64,000 nt of DNA from Allomyces macrogynus ATCC 38327 (lineage: Eukaryota > Blastocladiomycota > Blastocladiomycetes > Blastocladiales > Blastocladiaceae), in NCBI GenBank assembly GCA_000151295.1, contig GG745346.1, positions 450,111 to 514,110 of the forward strand, written 5' to 3'. Numbering within the stretch: position 1 is the first letter of the stretch; each line of letters starts with the position of its first letter. The notes below the pieces were generated by a model that saw only the letters and a list, made by a program, of their open reading frames with translations, searched no databases and was not told where the DNA came from. Both the position numbers and the translations under genes were made by a program. Positions 1 to 11,612 of the stretch are shown here, one piece after another.

Positions 1-243
1 GGTCGCTGCCGGCCAAGTGTTGTCTCCAGTGCTTTTGCTGCGAAATGAAATGAAACTCGTTTTCCGTTTTCCATCTGCGCGCTATGCGTTCTTGCCACTG
101 CGACAGGACCTTGGCCAGCCTGACCTTGCTCTCGCGACACTAACACGATCAATACTGAGCTTCATGGTGCTTCACAGCGACGGAGTAAGAGCGAAGGTGA
201 CACGAAATGACCAGTGCTTTACCAAACACTCTGGAGGTAACTT

Positions 244-1856
244 CTATTCTGAACCTTCGCTTCCGACTTCCTCGACCGATTCCAGACCGTCGCTCTCCAT
301 TTGCAACCCACACCCAAGACACACGTCGCCGTCATACACAGCCACGACCTGGCCCGGCGTGACCGCGCGGACCGCGTGCGCAAGATGCACCGTATAGGTG
401 CCATCGGGCCTACACCAACACGCTCATTCGTCAGTCTCCGTTGTGGCCCCTCCACACAAACCAAGCGTACCGCTTCTCCACCCTACACGGCACCGGCTCC
501 TGCCGGTACCGAATCTGCGCCGTCAACCCGTCCACCCCTCCACCAAGCGCGCGCGCCTCGTTCTCCGGGTGAATCCACCTTACCCACGACGCGCGTAACT
601 TGCGCGCAAACAGCCGCGGGTGGTCGCGGCCGGGCACGACGAGCACATCCCCGGTCTTCGCGTCCTTATGCGCAACAAAGTACCGGTCCTTTTGCGAATG
701 AATTTTCGCCGCTTGGCCAATCGTGTACTTGGCGAGCCCGTCGTGCGCGCCCACGATGGTGCCGTCTTCCAGAATGAAGTGGCCGGGCTGCGGCTCGATG
801 TACCCGTCTACGTACGAACCGCGCACGCGTCAATGATTTGCGCACGTGTCAGGAACGGGGGTGGAGAGAGAGGAGGGAAAGAGGAGGGGGGAAGGGCGGG
901 TACCGAGAAAGTCGCCAAACCGCCTGCGCTTGCCGATAAAGCAGATGCCCATGGACTCTTTCTTGTCGGCCCATTTCGCGAGCCCGACGGCGCGCGCGAG
1001 GGCCTTGATGTCGCGCTTGTGAGCACGGCCGAGCGGGAACAAAACGCGCGGCAAGACGTTGCCGTCGATGGCCGCGAGGAAGTAGCTCTGGTCTTTGCCC
1101 GCGTCAAGACCGCGCGCGACCTGGAACCGCGCCGAGTCGCAGTTGGGCAGCGGCACGCGGCGCGCGTAGTGGCCTATCCTTTGGCGGGTCACCCGTCAGG
1201 ATCACGCCAGCCGCGGCGGTAATGCGCAACGTACCCGTCGCAAGATACTCAAACCTCCCCTGTCCCGGCACACCCTCCACCAACACCCGCCGCGCGAGCG
1301 CGCCAAACTTGATTTCCCGATTACACCAGACGTCCGGATTCGGTGTGCGTCCTTGTTCAAACTCGCCCAGCGCCGTCTCAAACACTTGGCCCCAGTACTC
1401 TTTCACGAAATCGACCCGAACACTCGGAATTCCGAGCGTGCGGCACGCGGCCTGCACGTCGGCCCAGTCAGCATCGCTAGTACAGACACCCGTCTCATCG
1501 GTCGAGTCCCAGTTGCGCATGTAGATGCCGGTCACGCGGTGGCCGGCGGACAGGAGCAAGTGGGCGGCGATCGCCGAGTCGACGCCGCCGGACATGGCCA
1601 TGGCGATGGTCGACGGGCGGGTGGGGAGTTCGAGGGGGGTGGCGTTGAGGGTCGCGAGTAAAGACTCGGTGGATGGATTCGAAGAGATTGCGGTTGTGGT
1701 TGTTGGTGTGGCGGTGGTCAGGGCGCGCCGGGATTGGGCAAGGGCACGGGCGGCGACGGTGTGCGCGGGCGCAATGGCGGCATATGGTCGGATCCAAGGC
1801 CGGTACATGGATTGCAGCATGGTTGATTGAGAGGAGAGGATCGTGCTCGCCATCAT
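244..1856 (-). CDS. Mitochondrial tRNA-specific 2-thiouridylase (TRMU/MTU1, MnmA family)
   Basis: Adds the 2-thio group to the wobble uridine of mitochondrial tRNAs for Lys, Glu and Gln, using ATP and a persulfide relay. Four exons fit: 1856-1235, 1173-904, 807-471 and 409-244, giving 464 residues in one frame with GTACG donors and TAG acceptors. The PP-loop SGGVDS lies near residues 89-94. The two family cysteines are visible in NPDVWCNREIKFG and GICFIGKR. GHYAR, KDQSYFL and the C-terminal PGQVVAVYDGDVCLGCG stretch are also typical. The first 60 or so residues are Arg/Ala/Ser/Thr-rich without acids, as in a mitochondrial presequence. A second ATG 14 codons upstream (1898) is possible. The last exon is short and acidic at its end. 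Family identity is secure; exact splice sites are inferred by eye. Confidence 0.9.
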
Positions 1857-2144
1857 GGTCGCGAGCCTGAAGCGGTCGTGGAGGAGAGAGCATCTCACGA
1901 TTGCAAACTCGTCGATCAGAGTTCAACACTTTACGTAAGGGTACGATGCATATCTGTCATACGCCGTTTTACGCAGGCGACACTTTCAGTTTCGAACCTT
2001 TCGTCAGAATCGATGCTCACGACACTCACGACCTGTGCTCGCTCCAACCGACGAAGATCGACCATTGCCGCCGCGACTCCAACCGCCCAACCACTCTGCA
2101 CGCCAGTCCATTCCGAGCCGCCAATGGCGCCAAGGCAACCAACA

Positions 2145-2674
2145 ATGCACGCGATCCGCACGCTCCTCCTCTGGACCTTCCTTTCCGCTCTCTGCTGGCT
2201 CGTGACTGCGACAACGACCGGTCTGTTTACCCTCCCGTCCACCTCCACGCCGCGACATCGAACCCACCCTTTCTCCTCCCTCCAGCCATCCACCCACCCC
2301 CGGCATTCCCGCACCCCGGCACATTCCGCATCCACCATCCGTGCCCGCCGATCCTCAACACCTCCACGATCTGCACGACCGCGACCTGGTACCTGCACTT
2401 GTACCCGGAGCAGCAATTCACTGTGTCGCGCACGCGCGACCTGCACAAGTGGGAAGTCGCGGGGGTCTGGGACGCGGTCAAGCCCACGGCGTTAGTGCTT
2501 GAGCCGAATGGCGGCGGCGACGTGCGGGTGTGGGAGGTCGTGGGGGATGCGACCGAGGCGCGCGTGCGGGTCGAAGAGCGTGTGAAATGGGAGGAGCAGG
2601 GGCAGGCGCGGGTTGGGGAACGTACGATGATGGAGCTCGAGCGGGTTCACGTAGGCGATGGGCAAGGAAAATGA
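2145..2674 (+). CDS. Hypothetical protein with N-terminal hydrophobic segment (weak model)
   Basis: I do not recognise this gene. An ATG near 2124/2145 opens a frame with one strong hydrophobic segment (LLLWTFLSALCWLV), looking like a signal peptide or signal anchor. A second frame over 2380-2674 reads a protein-like stretch (WYLHLYPEQQFTVSRTRDLH, then VRVWEVVGD) to a stop at 2674. Joining the two needs an intron between about 2215 and 2380 that I could not place with confidence. Codon composition of the second part (GC-rich third positions, few stops) favours coding. It sits head-to-head with the TRMU gene, sharing a roughly 290-bp promoter region. It could be a small secreted or ER-anchored protein, or spurious. 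Confidence 0.3.
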
Positions 2675-3176
2675 GCGCAGGCGCGGGTGCGTGGGACCAG
2701 TGCGGCCACACATCCGCCCGGCCGCGTCGTCGCCAGGCTGGACGTGGCGCGGGCCGCCGCGGCCGCTTGGCGAGTTGTATATATTTCATAATCCATAGCG
2801 CCTCTTTGACGCGATTTCTCGGTCGGAAAGGGTGGCCCTGGCGAATACCTCAATCGTGAAGAAGAGAAGAGACGTCGCGCACACGTCGCGTCTCGCTGCA
2901 GGTGCACGTGAGCGGCTCTGAACATGGTCAACGGCCTGGCCCACTCTGACAACTTACCATCGTTCATTCTCTCAATCTCGCTGCGGCCGACAACCACGAC
3001 AACGTGCACGCTCTCGCAAGACACGCGCGCTAGGCTTCAACACACGCGCGCGCGACTTGCAGCACCGCGTGACCCACGCGTGCCCACGCTCCCGATCCGT
3101 GCCACCACCATCCAGCACCCCATCCATCGACACGACCACGACCACGACCGCGCGCCCCCCCAACCCCGCCAACAAA

Positions 3177-5273
3177 ATGAGTCTAGCCAAGAACCTCGGC
3201 AAGCTCAAGCAATGGACCAACGAGAAGCTCGGCTCCGTCTCGAAGACCGACTTTACGCAGGATTTCCGCGACTTGGAAAAGCGGGCCGAGGCGCGCCGCG
3301 AAGTCATGGAGAAAATGGCCATGATTGCCGAACAATATGTGGCCACGCACGAGCCGAAAGCCATTGGAGGGATTGTCGCGACCGCGTCGGCCGTCGCGGG
3401 CGCCGAGGCCAAGCAGATTCCGCTGGCCGCGCTCGGCGCATCGATGCTGCACTTGGGCACGATGCTCGGCGACGAGTCGATGTTTGGCCACGATTTGGTC
3501 GTCACGGGCGAGGCGTTGGATAAGGTCGGCGCGTGGCAGAACGCGTTTGTACGTGTTGGGTTGGTGGTCGTGGAGGGAGCGATCTGGTGCACGCGCGCGC
3601 TGACGGGTGTTCTTTGTCCTAGGTCAACCGCATGCACACCAACTACCTGTCGATTCTCGAGGAATACGTGAGCGAGTCCAAGAAGTACTCGGTACGCGCG
3701 TGTTCGTCCTCGCTCAGCCGCGCTCGCGCAGAGTGGTCGCGCTGACCCGGCAGTCCTTCAGGAACTCCGCCGCAAGCTCGAGTCGCGGCGGCTCGACTAC
3801 GACGCCAAGCTCAACAAGATGCAAAAGGCCAAAAAGGAGAAACCTGAACTCGAGGAGGAAGTGCGCGCCGCGCAGTACAAATACGAGGAAACGCTGCACG
3901 ATCTCGAGGGCAAGATGTCCTTCCTGCTCGATTTCGAGGTCCGTTCGTGCAATCCTTGCTTTGCCGTCCTTTCTTCCCGCGGCAACTAACCATCCCCCCC
4001 CCCCCCCCCCCCAAACCAGGACCGCGGCCGGTCATCCATCCACGAACTCGTGTCCGCGCAAGTCGAGTACTTTACCAAGTGCACCGACATGCTGACGGCG
4101 CTGCAGGCCAATCTCGCCGGGATGGCCCCACCGCCGCCGCGCAGTACGCACACGAGCACGGCCTCACTCGCGCGCACGTCCACGCCGCCACGGATCCCGC
4201 CGCCGTCGCCTGCCGCCGCACGGCAGCACCATTCCCGGCAAAACTCGGTCGCGTCGATTGGACGCATTGGACCCCCGCCACCGCCGGCGCGCAGGGGATC
4301 GGCAGCACCCCCGCCGGAACACCATGTGGAGCCGGAACCGGAACCAGTGGTGGAGCAAGTGGTGGAGACGGTACCGGAACCGGTGCATGAGCCTGAGCCG
4401 GAGCCGATCGCGGTGTCGGTTGTGCCGCCGCCGTCGTTGCCCGCGAGAGGTGGTGCGGCCGACGGGCGCCGTCTCGTGCGCGTTACGTTCGACTTTGATG
4501 GCGAGAGCGACCAGGAGTTGACGCTGCGCCGTGGGCAGGTCGTAGCGGTGCTGGATGAGATTGATTCCGGGTGGTGGATCGGCGAGTGCAGTACGTTCCC
4601 CTGCTCTCTTTTCTCTTTGCGAGCGTATCGAGACTGACTGTGTTCTGTAGACGGCGCGCGCGGCATGTTCCCCGCCAACTACACCGAACCCGTCACCGAC
4701 ACCCCCGTTCCCACCGCCGCTGCTCCTACGGCCGCCGTCGCAACGCACGGCACCGGCCCACGCATCCCCACTACCCTCCCCGCCACCGTCCCCACACACT
4801 CCACGGGCCCGCGCACCCCATCAACCGTGGCGCAACACTCGACCGGCACGTCGTCACGCACGCCGCCATTCGCCCCGACCACCGCATCCGCTCTCCGCGC
4901 CGCCGCGTCTGCCGGCGGCACCACTCGCCCGCTCTCCACCTCGTCGCTCGCGGGCGCCGCCATGTCGTACGCGGCGGCGCACCCGCAGCAGGCACTGCAT
5001 GCGGCGCAGACAGCAGCGCACGTGGCGGCAGCGCACCCGCAGGCCGCAGCGGCGGTATTGGGGCATGTGCGTCGCGCGAGCGCACAGAGTAGTCCCGCTG
5101 CGAAGCCAAGTGGGATGCCGGTGTCGGCGTCGTGGTCGCATGGGTTGAGTGCGGTCGCAGCGAGTGCGGCAGGGGCGGGGAAGCCGGGACCCTGCCCGTC
5201 GTGCGGGTGCGACGAATATGTGGAGAATGTGTTTAAGCGCGGCAAGTGCCAGAATTGCTTCCATGCGCATTAG
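3177..5273 (+). CDS. BAR-SH3 membrane-curvature protein (endophilin/Rvs167/Gvp36-like) with C-terminal zinc ribbon
   Basis: Likely bends or senses membranes in endocytosis or vesicle traffic. Five exons (3177-3548, 3623-3691, 3762-3938, 4020-4590, 4651-5273) give 603 residues. The N-terminal ~205 residues are helical and charged, like a BAR domain. They are followed by a Pro/Ala/Ser-rich linker (PPPPP and PEP repeats), then an SH3 domain (LVRVTFDFDGESDQELTL, then DSGWWIGE, completed across the last intron by GARGMFPANYTEPV). A low-complexity Ala/Thr-rich stretch follows, and the protein ends in CPSC...CQNC, probably a small zinc ribbon, which is unusual after BAR-SH3. The third intron uses a run of 19 C (3994-4012) as its polypyrimidine tract. 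Domain calls are confident; the exact subfamily is not. Confidence 0.82.
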
Positions 5274-5785
5274 CGCGTGGAGAGTGAGGGTTGGAGATGC
5301 GCGCGTATTGAGTGATAGGTCATTTTTTGGTCGCTGTGTGGGGCGTGGTTGGCCGTCAGGTGTCGCGCAGGGGCAGCCGCCGAGCGCATGCCTGCTCTCA
5401 TGATCGACAGGTTTGTGGATGTCTTGTCAGCAGCGATGAGAGATGGTCGCAGCAGATGATCCGACGCGGTCATCAAGAGCGAGCAGGAAGCAGCTGGCAG
5501 CGAGGGACGGTCAAGGAGCGTTGACTCAAACAAACACGACTGCCACGTTATCAACTGCGAGACAGCGCGAGACGCTTCTACTTAGTTGCAAATTTGCTTC
5601 GTGGAGTGCCGTCGCTGGCACCGCGGCGACGATTCGCACCCGCACCCACACCGCAGGCCAGTCTTACTGGCCGCAATGCAGTCTGGCCGCAGCAACACCT
5701 CGCCCCGCACTGGCCTAGACTAGACGGCGGCCCGCCGCCCGATCCATCCACCAACCCAACCCGACCCGCCGACCCGGCCACCACC
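5274..5785 (+). other. Intergenic spacer, no gene seen
   Basis: About 0.5 kb between the BAR-SH3 gene and the CFAP58 start. It holds only short frames. A CFAP58 frame is open upstream to 5594 but the ATG at 5786 has the strong ACCACCATGG context, so this region is read as 3' UTR plus promoter. Confidence 0.5.
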
Positions 5786-8712
5786 ATGGATGACTCGACC
5801 GACCCAGCACCAACACCCCCAGCTCCGGCCGCCTCGTCGGACCCGCCTGCGGCTGCCGCCGAATCGGCCCCGCCTCCGGTGCCCGAATCTTCGCCGCCCC
5901 ACGCAACCTCCAGCGGCGATGCGAGCCTCGACACTACCGACTCCGACGACTCGCCGCCAGTTGCGCAAGTCCCGGCCCCCGCGCCTCCCGCGGCTCCACG
6001 GCGCGCGTCGGTCGCGACGACCCCGCCCTCGCGGTCGCGGCACGCGTCCATCTCGGCCGCGCCGCCCACCACCGCCCCCGCGGCATCCCCGTCGATTCCA
6101 GCCATCTCGACGTCGACTCCGTCCGGCGCCACTACGACCGTCCGCCCGCCGTCCTCACCCTCGTCGACGTCCTCGCAGGACCGGCAAATCATGGGCCTGC
6201 AAAAAGAACTCAAGAAAGCGTGGGCGCTACTCGAAGCCGCGAACGACCGCGACTCAGCGAACAAGGACCTCGTCGCCGACTTGCAGGCTAAGCTCGCGAC
6301 TGCGAACCAGGCGCGCTCCCCCGCGCAGCGCGCGCTCGTCTCGGAAAACACCAACGTGCTCGAAGTCCTGCAGCAGCGCGACGAGCTCGCCCGGGCGCTG
6401 GAGACCGAGCGCGTGCGGCTTGCGGCGGTGCAGGGTGACGCGGCGGAATTGGCCGAAAAGGACGCGTCCAACGCGCGCGACCGGGCGACGCTCTTGGCGG
6501 AAATCGCGTCGCTCAAGGAACTCGTGGCGCTAAGGCAGGAAGAAGCCGAGACCGACGCGGCCGCGCGCGATCGGTTGGAGCGGGACGTGCGCGACGCGCG
6601 CGCGGTCGCTGACGCGAAGGCGACTGAGTCGAAACGCACAGCCGAGCAGCTGGCGCGAGCGCAGGACGAGGTGCGCAAGCTCGAGGCGGTGCTGAAAGAC
6701 GCCAAGGACGCACGGGATAAGATGGTGGCCGAGTCGGACTTGCTGCATGCGATGAAGTTGAAGCTCGAGGAGGAGGTCGACCATCACCTGTATACGGCCA
6801 ACCAGCTCGTCGCCGAGAACCAAAAGCTCGCGCAGGAGGTGAAGCTCGCCGACGACGATGTGGACCGGATCCAGACGGACTTCAAGTCGGTCGCGAAAAT
6901 GCGCGAAATGCTGCAGCGCAAGCTCAAGCAGGTGGATGAGATGAAGGCGGTGGCCGAGCAGGACCGCGACGCGCTCAAGTCGCTCGTCTACTCGCTCGAA
7001 AGGCAGGTCGAGAGCCACAAGAAGCAGGCCGAGACCGACCGCAAGCAGATCGACGACCTGATTCGCGAGCGCGACATCTTGTCGAAAAACTACCTCAAAG
7101 CCACGTCGGCGACGCAAAAGCAGGCCAACCTCGTCAAGCTGCACGAGCAGACCAAGCAGAACCTCGAGCAGGAGATTGCCGGGTACAAGGAAGAAGCGGC
7201 CAAGCAGCGCAAGCTCATCTTGGCGCTCGAAAAGGAGCGCGACCGGTACGTGAATGAGGCCGCACAGATCCAGCAGGGCAAGCAGGCCGCCGAGGAGGAG
7301 GTGATCATCAAGGAGAACCAAATCTTCGACTACAAGAAGAAGATTGCCGAGGCCGAGTACAAGCTCAAGCAGCAGCAGGCGCTCTACGAGCAGGTCCGGT
7401 CGGACCGCAACCTGTACTCGAAGAACCTGATCGAGTCGCAGGACGAGATTACGGAGATGCGCCGCAAGCTCAAGATCATGACTCACCAGATCGAGCAGTA
7501 CAAGGAAGAGATCTCGGCCAAGGAATCAGCGCTGCTCAAGGAGCACTTTGAGCACCTCAAGGTCGAAAAGGAAAAGGAGGGCGCCAAGCAGGAACTTCAA
7601 AAGCTCAAGCAGCAGCTCGACGCGGCGCACCAGTTTATTCAGAACCAGCAGGCCGAGGAGAACAAGCTGCGGCACATTATAGCCGAGGCCGACTCGGAGC
7701 GGCTGCGGCAAAAGAAGGAGTACGAGGCCGTGATCCAGGAGCGCGTGCGTTGCCTTTTCTTTGTGTTTCGGCGGTCGCACCCTCGTCTCTCGCTGCTGAC
7801 ACGCCGTTTTTGACCCGCCGATACCAGGACATTCTCGGCACGCAACTGATCCGGCGCAACGACGAGCTCGCGCTGCTCTACGAGAAGATCAAGATCCAGC
7901 AGTCGACGCTGAACAAGGGCGAGATCCAGTACCGCGAGCGGCTCGAGGACATTCGCGTGCTCAAGCTCGAGGTCAAGAAGCTGCGGCGCGAAAAGACGAT
8001 CTTGCAGCACGAGACGACCAACGTCGAGACGCTGCGCAACGAGATTTACCGGCTGCAAAAGGAACTGCTCAACGAGCGCACGCGCGTCAAGGTGCTCGAA
8101 GAGGAACTCGAGAACCCGATGAACATTCACCGGTGGCGCAAGCTGGCCGGGTCGGACCCGTCGACCTACGAGCTCGTGCAAAAGGTGCAGACGCTGCAGA
8201 AGCGGTTGATTGCCAAGACCGAGCAGGTCGTCGAAAAAGAGTTGCTGCTCCAGGCCAAGGAGAAACTGTACCTCGACCTCAAGGCCATGCTCAGCCGCGT
8301 GCCGGGACCGGAGATTGTGCAGCAGGTGGAGGTGCTCAAGAACCTTGTCAAGGACAAGACGCGCGAGCTCAAGGCCATGGCGTCGGAACTCAACATGCAC
8401 CAGGCGCAGGCGATCGAGTTCAAGGCCGACATCCAGACGCTCTCGCGCCAGGTGCAGGACGTCAAGAAAAAGTACTTGCTCGCCAAGAAGGCCATACACC
8501 AGAGCCGGATGCGCGGTGGTGGCGGCGGAGGGTACGCGCATCCGCACGCACACGCGACGGTCGCCACGAACCCGGCCGCGGCGGCGGCACGAAGCAGCGG
8601 GAGCGCCGGATCGTCGGCGCTGCCGAAACTGCCAGGCCACGGCGGGCACTCCGACCGGCCCGTCGGGTCGTCAGTCACGGCGGCTGCGACAGCGGGCATG
8701 GCGGCTGTGTGA
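5786..8712 (+). CDS. CFAP58: Cilia- and flagella-associated protein 58 (CFAP58/CCDC147-like)
   Basis: Axonemal coiled-coil protein needed for flagellar assembly and motility. Two exons, 5786-7744 and 7828-8712, give 947 residues. The first ~130 residues are Pro/Ser/Thr-rich; the next ~750 are continuous heptad-rich coiled coil. After the single intron comes the family's most conserved block: LIRRNDELALLYEKIKIQQS, LNKGEIQYRERLEDIRVLKL, ELENPMNIHRWRKL and SDPSTYELVQKVQTLQKRLI. The C-terminus is a Gly/His/Ala-rich tail not usual in animal homologues. The frame at 5594 adds about 64 residues but lacks the start context seen at 5786. Its presence is the main reason for calling the host a zoosporic fungus. 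Long open frames on the opposite strand are by-products of GC-rich coiled-coil codons. Confidence 0.92.
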
Positions 8713-9885
8713 TGGTCGTGGTGGGCGGGCCGGGACGTTGGCGGACCTGACCGTGCCGACTTGGATCGGACTGCCGCTTTTCATTGTCGGGTGGAGAGGA
8801 CTGCACGCGAGCGCTTGGACATGTTTACTATTTATCGCGGTCGTGGATAGATGTATCCCGGATCAGTCTCGCGGACCTTGCACACCAGTTCAACTCATGG
8901 TCTCAGACCAAAACTGACTTGCACACACACCGTCTCACAATCAATACCACTGTCTCACAGAAATCAAAAATCCATGTCGTCTGCAGCGTCATCCCACGGC
9001 CCTCCGCGGCCCTGCGCTGACCGCCGTCCACTCCCACCCCCACCACTCCTTGGGCCCGGCCGCGTCGTCTCCCACTCGCGCGCCGACCCCGACGACAGTT
9101 CGAGCTTGCTACTGCTTGACCGCGGCCCCGTCTCCACCGACACCGATGCACCAAGCATCCTGGGCGGCGGTAACCCCGACATTTGACGCATCGCCGCGAG
9201 CCGGATCGCAGTGACGCTCTACTCACACCCAGCCGTTACTCTCCACCGGTTCACCCACGTAACAAAACCCGAACCACGTACCGGTGGCGCATCCAAGACC
9301 GCGCGCCTCGCCGCTGGCGCGCTCCGCGCCACGTCCGTCGCGCGCTGGACAATGGGTGGGGGTGCCGGCCCACGCGCGGCTTGGTGGAGCAATACGGCCG
9401 TATCGCCAGGTGCCAGGATGCGGTACGCGTCGCGGCGCGCGGCGAGGACCGGGTACCCCTGCCTCTCGAGCGCGCGGCCGGACGACAGTTCGCTCTGATG
9501 ATGGTGTGCTGGCACGCCGGCGGTGGTGGCCGCGGGATTGTGCGGTGGCAGAGGCTGCATGTAAGCGGGATTCATGGCGTTGTTGCAGCCGGTGCAACGC
9601 AAGGTTGGGATGCAGGAGCGCGCGCAGCGACAAGCGCGAGGTGGAGGTGGAGGATGCGCCGCGAGACATCCGAACAAGCCGCCGCGAGACGCACGCATAA
9701 ATCACGTGCCACGCAAGCCAACTGTATGCTGCCATGGCTCTCCCAGCTCTTGCAGCTTGCGCACGACGACTACCAACGATCGTCAGTGGTCGACACCGAG
9801 ACGACGCGCATTTCCGGAAAAGATAGCGCGTGTTTCTGTCCCGAATTGGTGTGGCCAACGGGATCCTGCACGACAGAATCATATC

Positions 9886-9930
9886 ATTCGCTGGCATTAA
9901 TTCGTAAATGCTGGCATTAATTCGTAAATG
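9886..9930. repeat. Tandem duplication of a ~20-bp unit
   Basis: The unit CTGGCATTAATTCGTAAATG occurs twice in direct tandem just before the 9-bp minisatellite. No coding role is seen. Confidence 0.8.
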
Positions 9931-9941
9931 CGATATCCTTG

Positions 9942-10094
9942 GTCCACTTCGTCCACTTCGTCCACTTCGTCCACTTCGTCCACTTCGTCCACTTCGTCCA
10001 CTTCGTCCACTTCGTCCACTTCGTCCACTTCGTCCACTTCGTCCACTTCGTCCACTTCGTCCACTTCGTCCACTTCGTCCACTTCGTCCACTTC
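9942..10094. repeat. Minisatellite: 17 perfect copies of GTCCACTTC
   Basis: Seventeen head-to-tail 9-mers without a mismatch. Because the unit is a multiple of three, all six frames stay open: Ser-Thr-Ser or Val-His-Phe on plus, Glu-Val-Asp on minus. The open frames across it therefore say nothing about coding. Perfect identity suggests recent expansion. Confidence 0.95.
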
Positions 10095-10856
10095 GGTCCA
10101 TGTTATCCACGAGCGTCGGACGCGTTTCGTCTCGAAGCTCTTTCGCATCGAAAATCGCGATTGCGATCATGTCTCGCCCATCGTGGCGAGCAGCGGCGGA
10201 TTGCCCAGTTGCCATCTGGGCTGCAAAGTGGCAACGGTAGCAGGCGGCGTCGGCTTGTGCAACCCTCGCCCACGCCGCCAACGCCCACCATCTCATGCAC
10301 ATCTTGTGCCTGGCGGGGTTCTTTCATGGTTCGCTGCCTTGTGGGCGTCGTTCGACACGCGCTTCGGCGTGAGAAATCTTCCAGCGGTGGGGCGTGTTCA
10401 TGATCGCCGCACGTCGAGAATGTGCGCCGCCCCTTGACCACGCGTCGGATCAGCTCTGGAGCGGCCGCTGCCGTTGTGGGATCGCGTCGCACGGAATCCG
10501 ACATGCATCGCGCGTGGCCTCCCGCCGACTGCTGGGCGAAAGGGGGCGGCCGCTGGGGCGACCACGACATGATACGGCCAACTTCTCATCGCGCTGGATC
10601 ATCATTGAACACGGTCGCGTCGCGTCGCGTCGCACTAACGCCAACACCGTTGCCACCACCTTCCGCCTCGATCCAACCGCTCAAGCGCCATACGTTGGGC
10701 TTCATGGTGGCCCTATCGCACGCGATGGCTCTGCTGCACACGGGCAAGTGTGGGCGAAAGGGGGCGGCTCGCCACACCGCGGCAGGCGACACGCGACCAC
10801 GACGACGGCGAGGCTGGGTTGCCACGGACGCGTCGCGCCGGGCGTTGACCAGCGGG

Positions 10857-10864
10857 TATAAATA
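10857..10864 (+). promoter_or_regulatory. TATA box (TATAAATA)
   Basis: A consensus TATA element about 178 bp upstream of the ATG of the small CaaX gene, in otherwise GC-rich DNA. Position relative to a transcription start is inferred. Confidence 0.55.
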
Positions 10865-11041
10865 CCGGCGGCGCTCCCCGTCGAAGAGCCAACACCGAGC
10901 AGCCCGCCCGTCCTAGACAGCCATAGAGGTACAATCTCTTCCCCACTCATCCGCACGACGCGTCGCGCGCACATTCATTGAGAATCGAATCGACTTAGCT
11001 CACCGTCCCCACCAGCCTACCCCCACCCTCCATCAATCATC

Positions 11042-11328
11042 ATGTTCGCCGAATCGACGCTCGTCAAGTGCCCGCGCTGCAAGACGTGCGCGCCCATCCC
11101 CTCTTCCGCTCATCTCATTCTTAAGTGCACCGTTCCTGACCCTCTCCATCCTTGGCCCAACGTAGCACGATGAAGGTACCTGCCAACACGTCGAACATGC
11201 GCCCCGAGGACCTGGCCGAGGTGATCATGGGCATGCCCGCCGTCGACCAGTGCAAGTGCCTGCGTCGCCAGGCCGCGATTGGCGGCGGGAACGGCGGGTC
11301 GTCGACGCAGCAGTGCGCGATCCTGTAA
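11042..11328 (+). CDS. Very small cysteine-rich protein with C-terminal CaaX box (CAIL)
   Basis: Two exons, 11042-11085 and 11166-11328, give 68 residues. The join turns the first-exon CPRC segment into the frame of the second exon, with a GTGCG donor and a TAG acceptor. Visible features are a CPRC pair near residue 11, CKC near the middle, a Gly-rich linker and the terminal CAIL. CAIL is a CaaX motif, and Leu last favours geranylgeranylation, so the protein is probably membrane-tethered. I do not recognise the family. It is about the size of a G-protein gamma subunit but lacks the usual helical coiled coil, so I do not call it that. The upstream TATA box and tidy intron support it being real. 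Confidence 0.6.
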
Positions 11329-11612
11329 ATTGGCTTGACGCCAGCGCTTCATGGTCACGACGCGATAGAGACCGCGTCGTGTGCGCGGTTAGATGCGGCC
11401 TGTCAGCCGTGGAGAGCATGTAGATTGAGAGAGCGGGAGAGAGGTGATGGGAGATACAGTCCCAATTTTGGTCCAAGGTCTTGGCATTTTAGCCCTTAAA
11501 GAGTAGTCCTCATTCCTCACGCGCAAATGGTGAGTACCGCCAGCTGATACCCAAGCTGATCCCCGCCGCATCGCGCCGACCCGTCAACCACGATCCAAAC
11601 CGCGTTCAATAT

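Larger units (their letters stand above)
8713..11041. other. 2.3-kb spacer with minisatellite; no secure gene
   Basis: Mostly unassigned. On the minus strand 9219-9698 is open and reads a Pro/Ala-rich protein with some ordinary-looking stretches (RDAYRILAPGDTAVLL), and 8964-9191 ends WDDAADDMDF. These could be exons of a small minus-strand gene, but no intron joins them convincingly. The 9-bp tandem array (9942-10094) and a tandem 20-bp duplication lie inside. The right end carries a TATA box for the small CaaX gene. Confidence 0.4.

Noticed and set aside
5578..8649. Long minus-strand frames opposite CFAP58
   Set aside because: They lie antisense to a gene with strong family motifs and arise from GC-rich coiled-coil codons; composition is Ser/Ala- or Leu/Val-rich without motifs.
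9942..10094. CRISPR-like or repeat-protein array
   Set aside because: Units are contiguous 9-mers with no spacers, and the host is eukaryotic; open frames follow from the unit length of three codons.
11042..11328. G-protein gamma subunit
   Set aside because: Size and CaaX box fit, but the helical coiled-coil region is absent and CPRC/CKC pairs are atypical.
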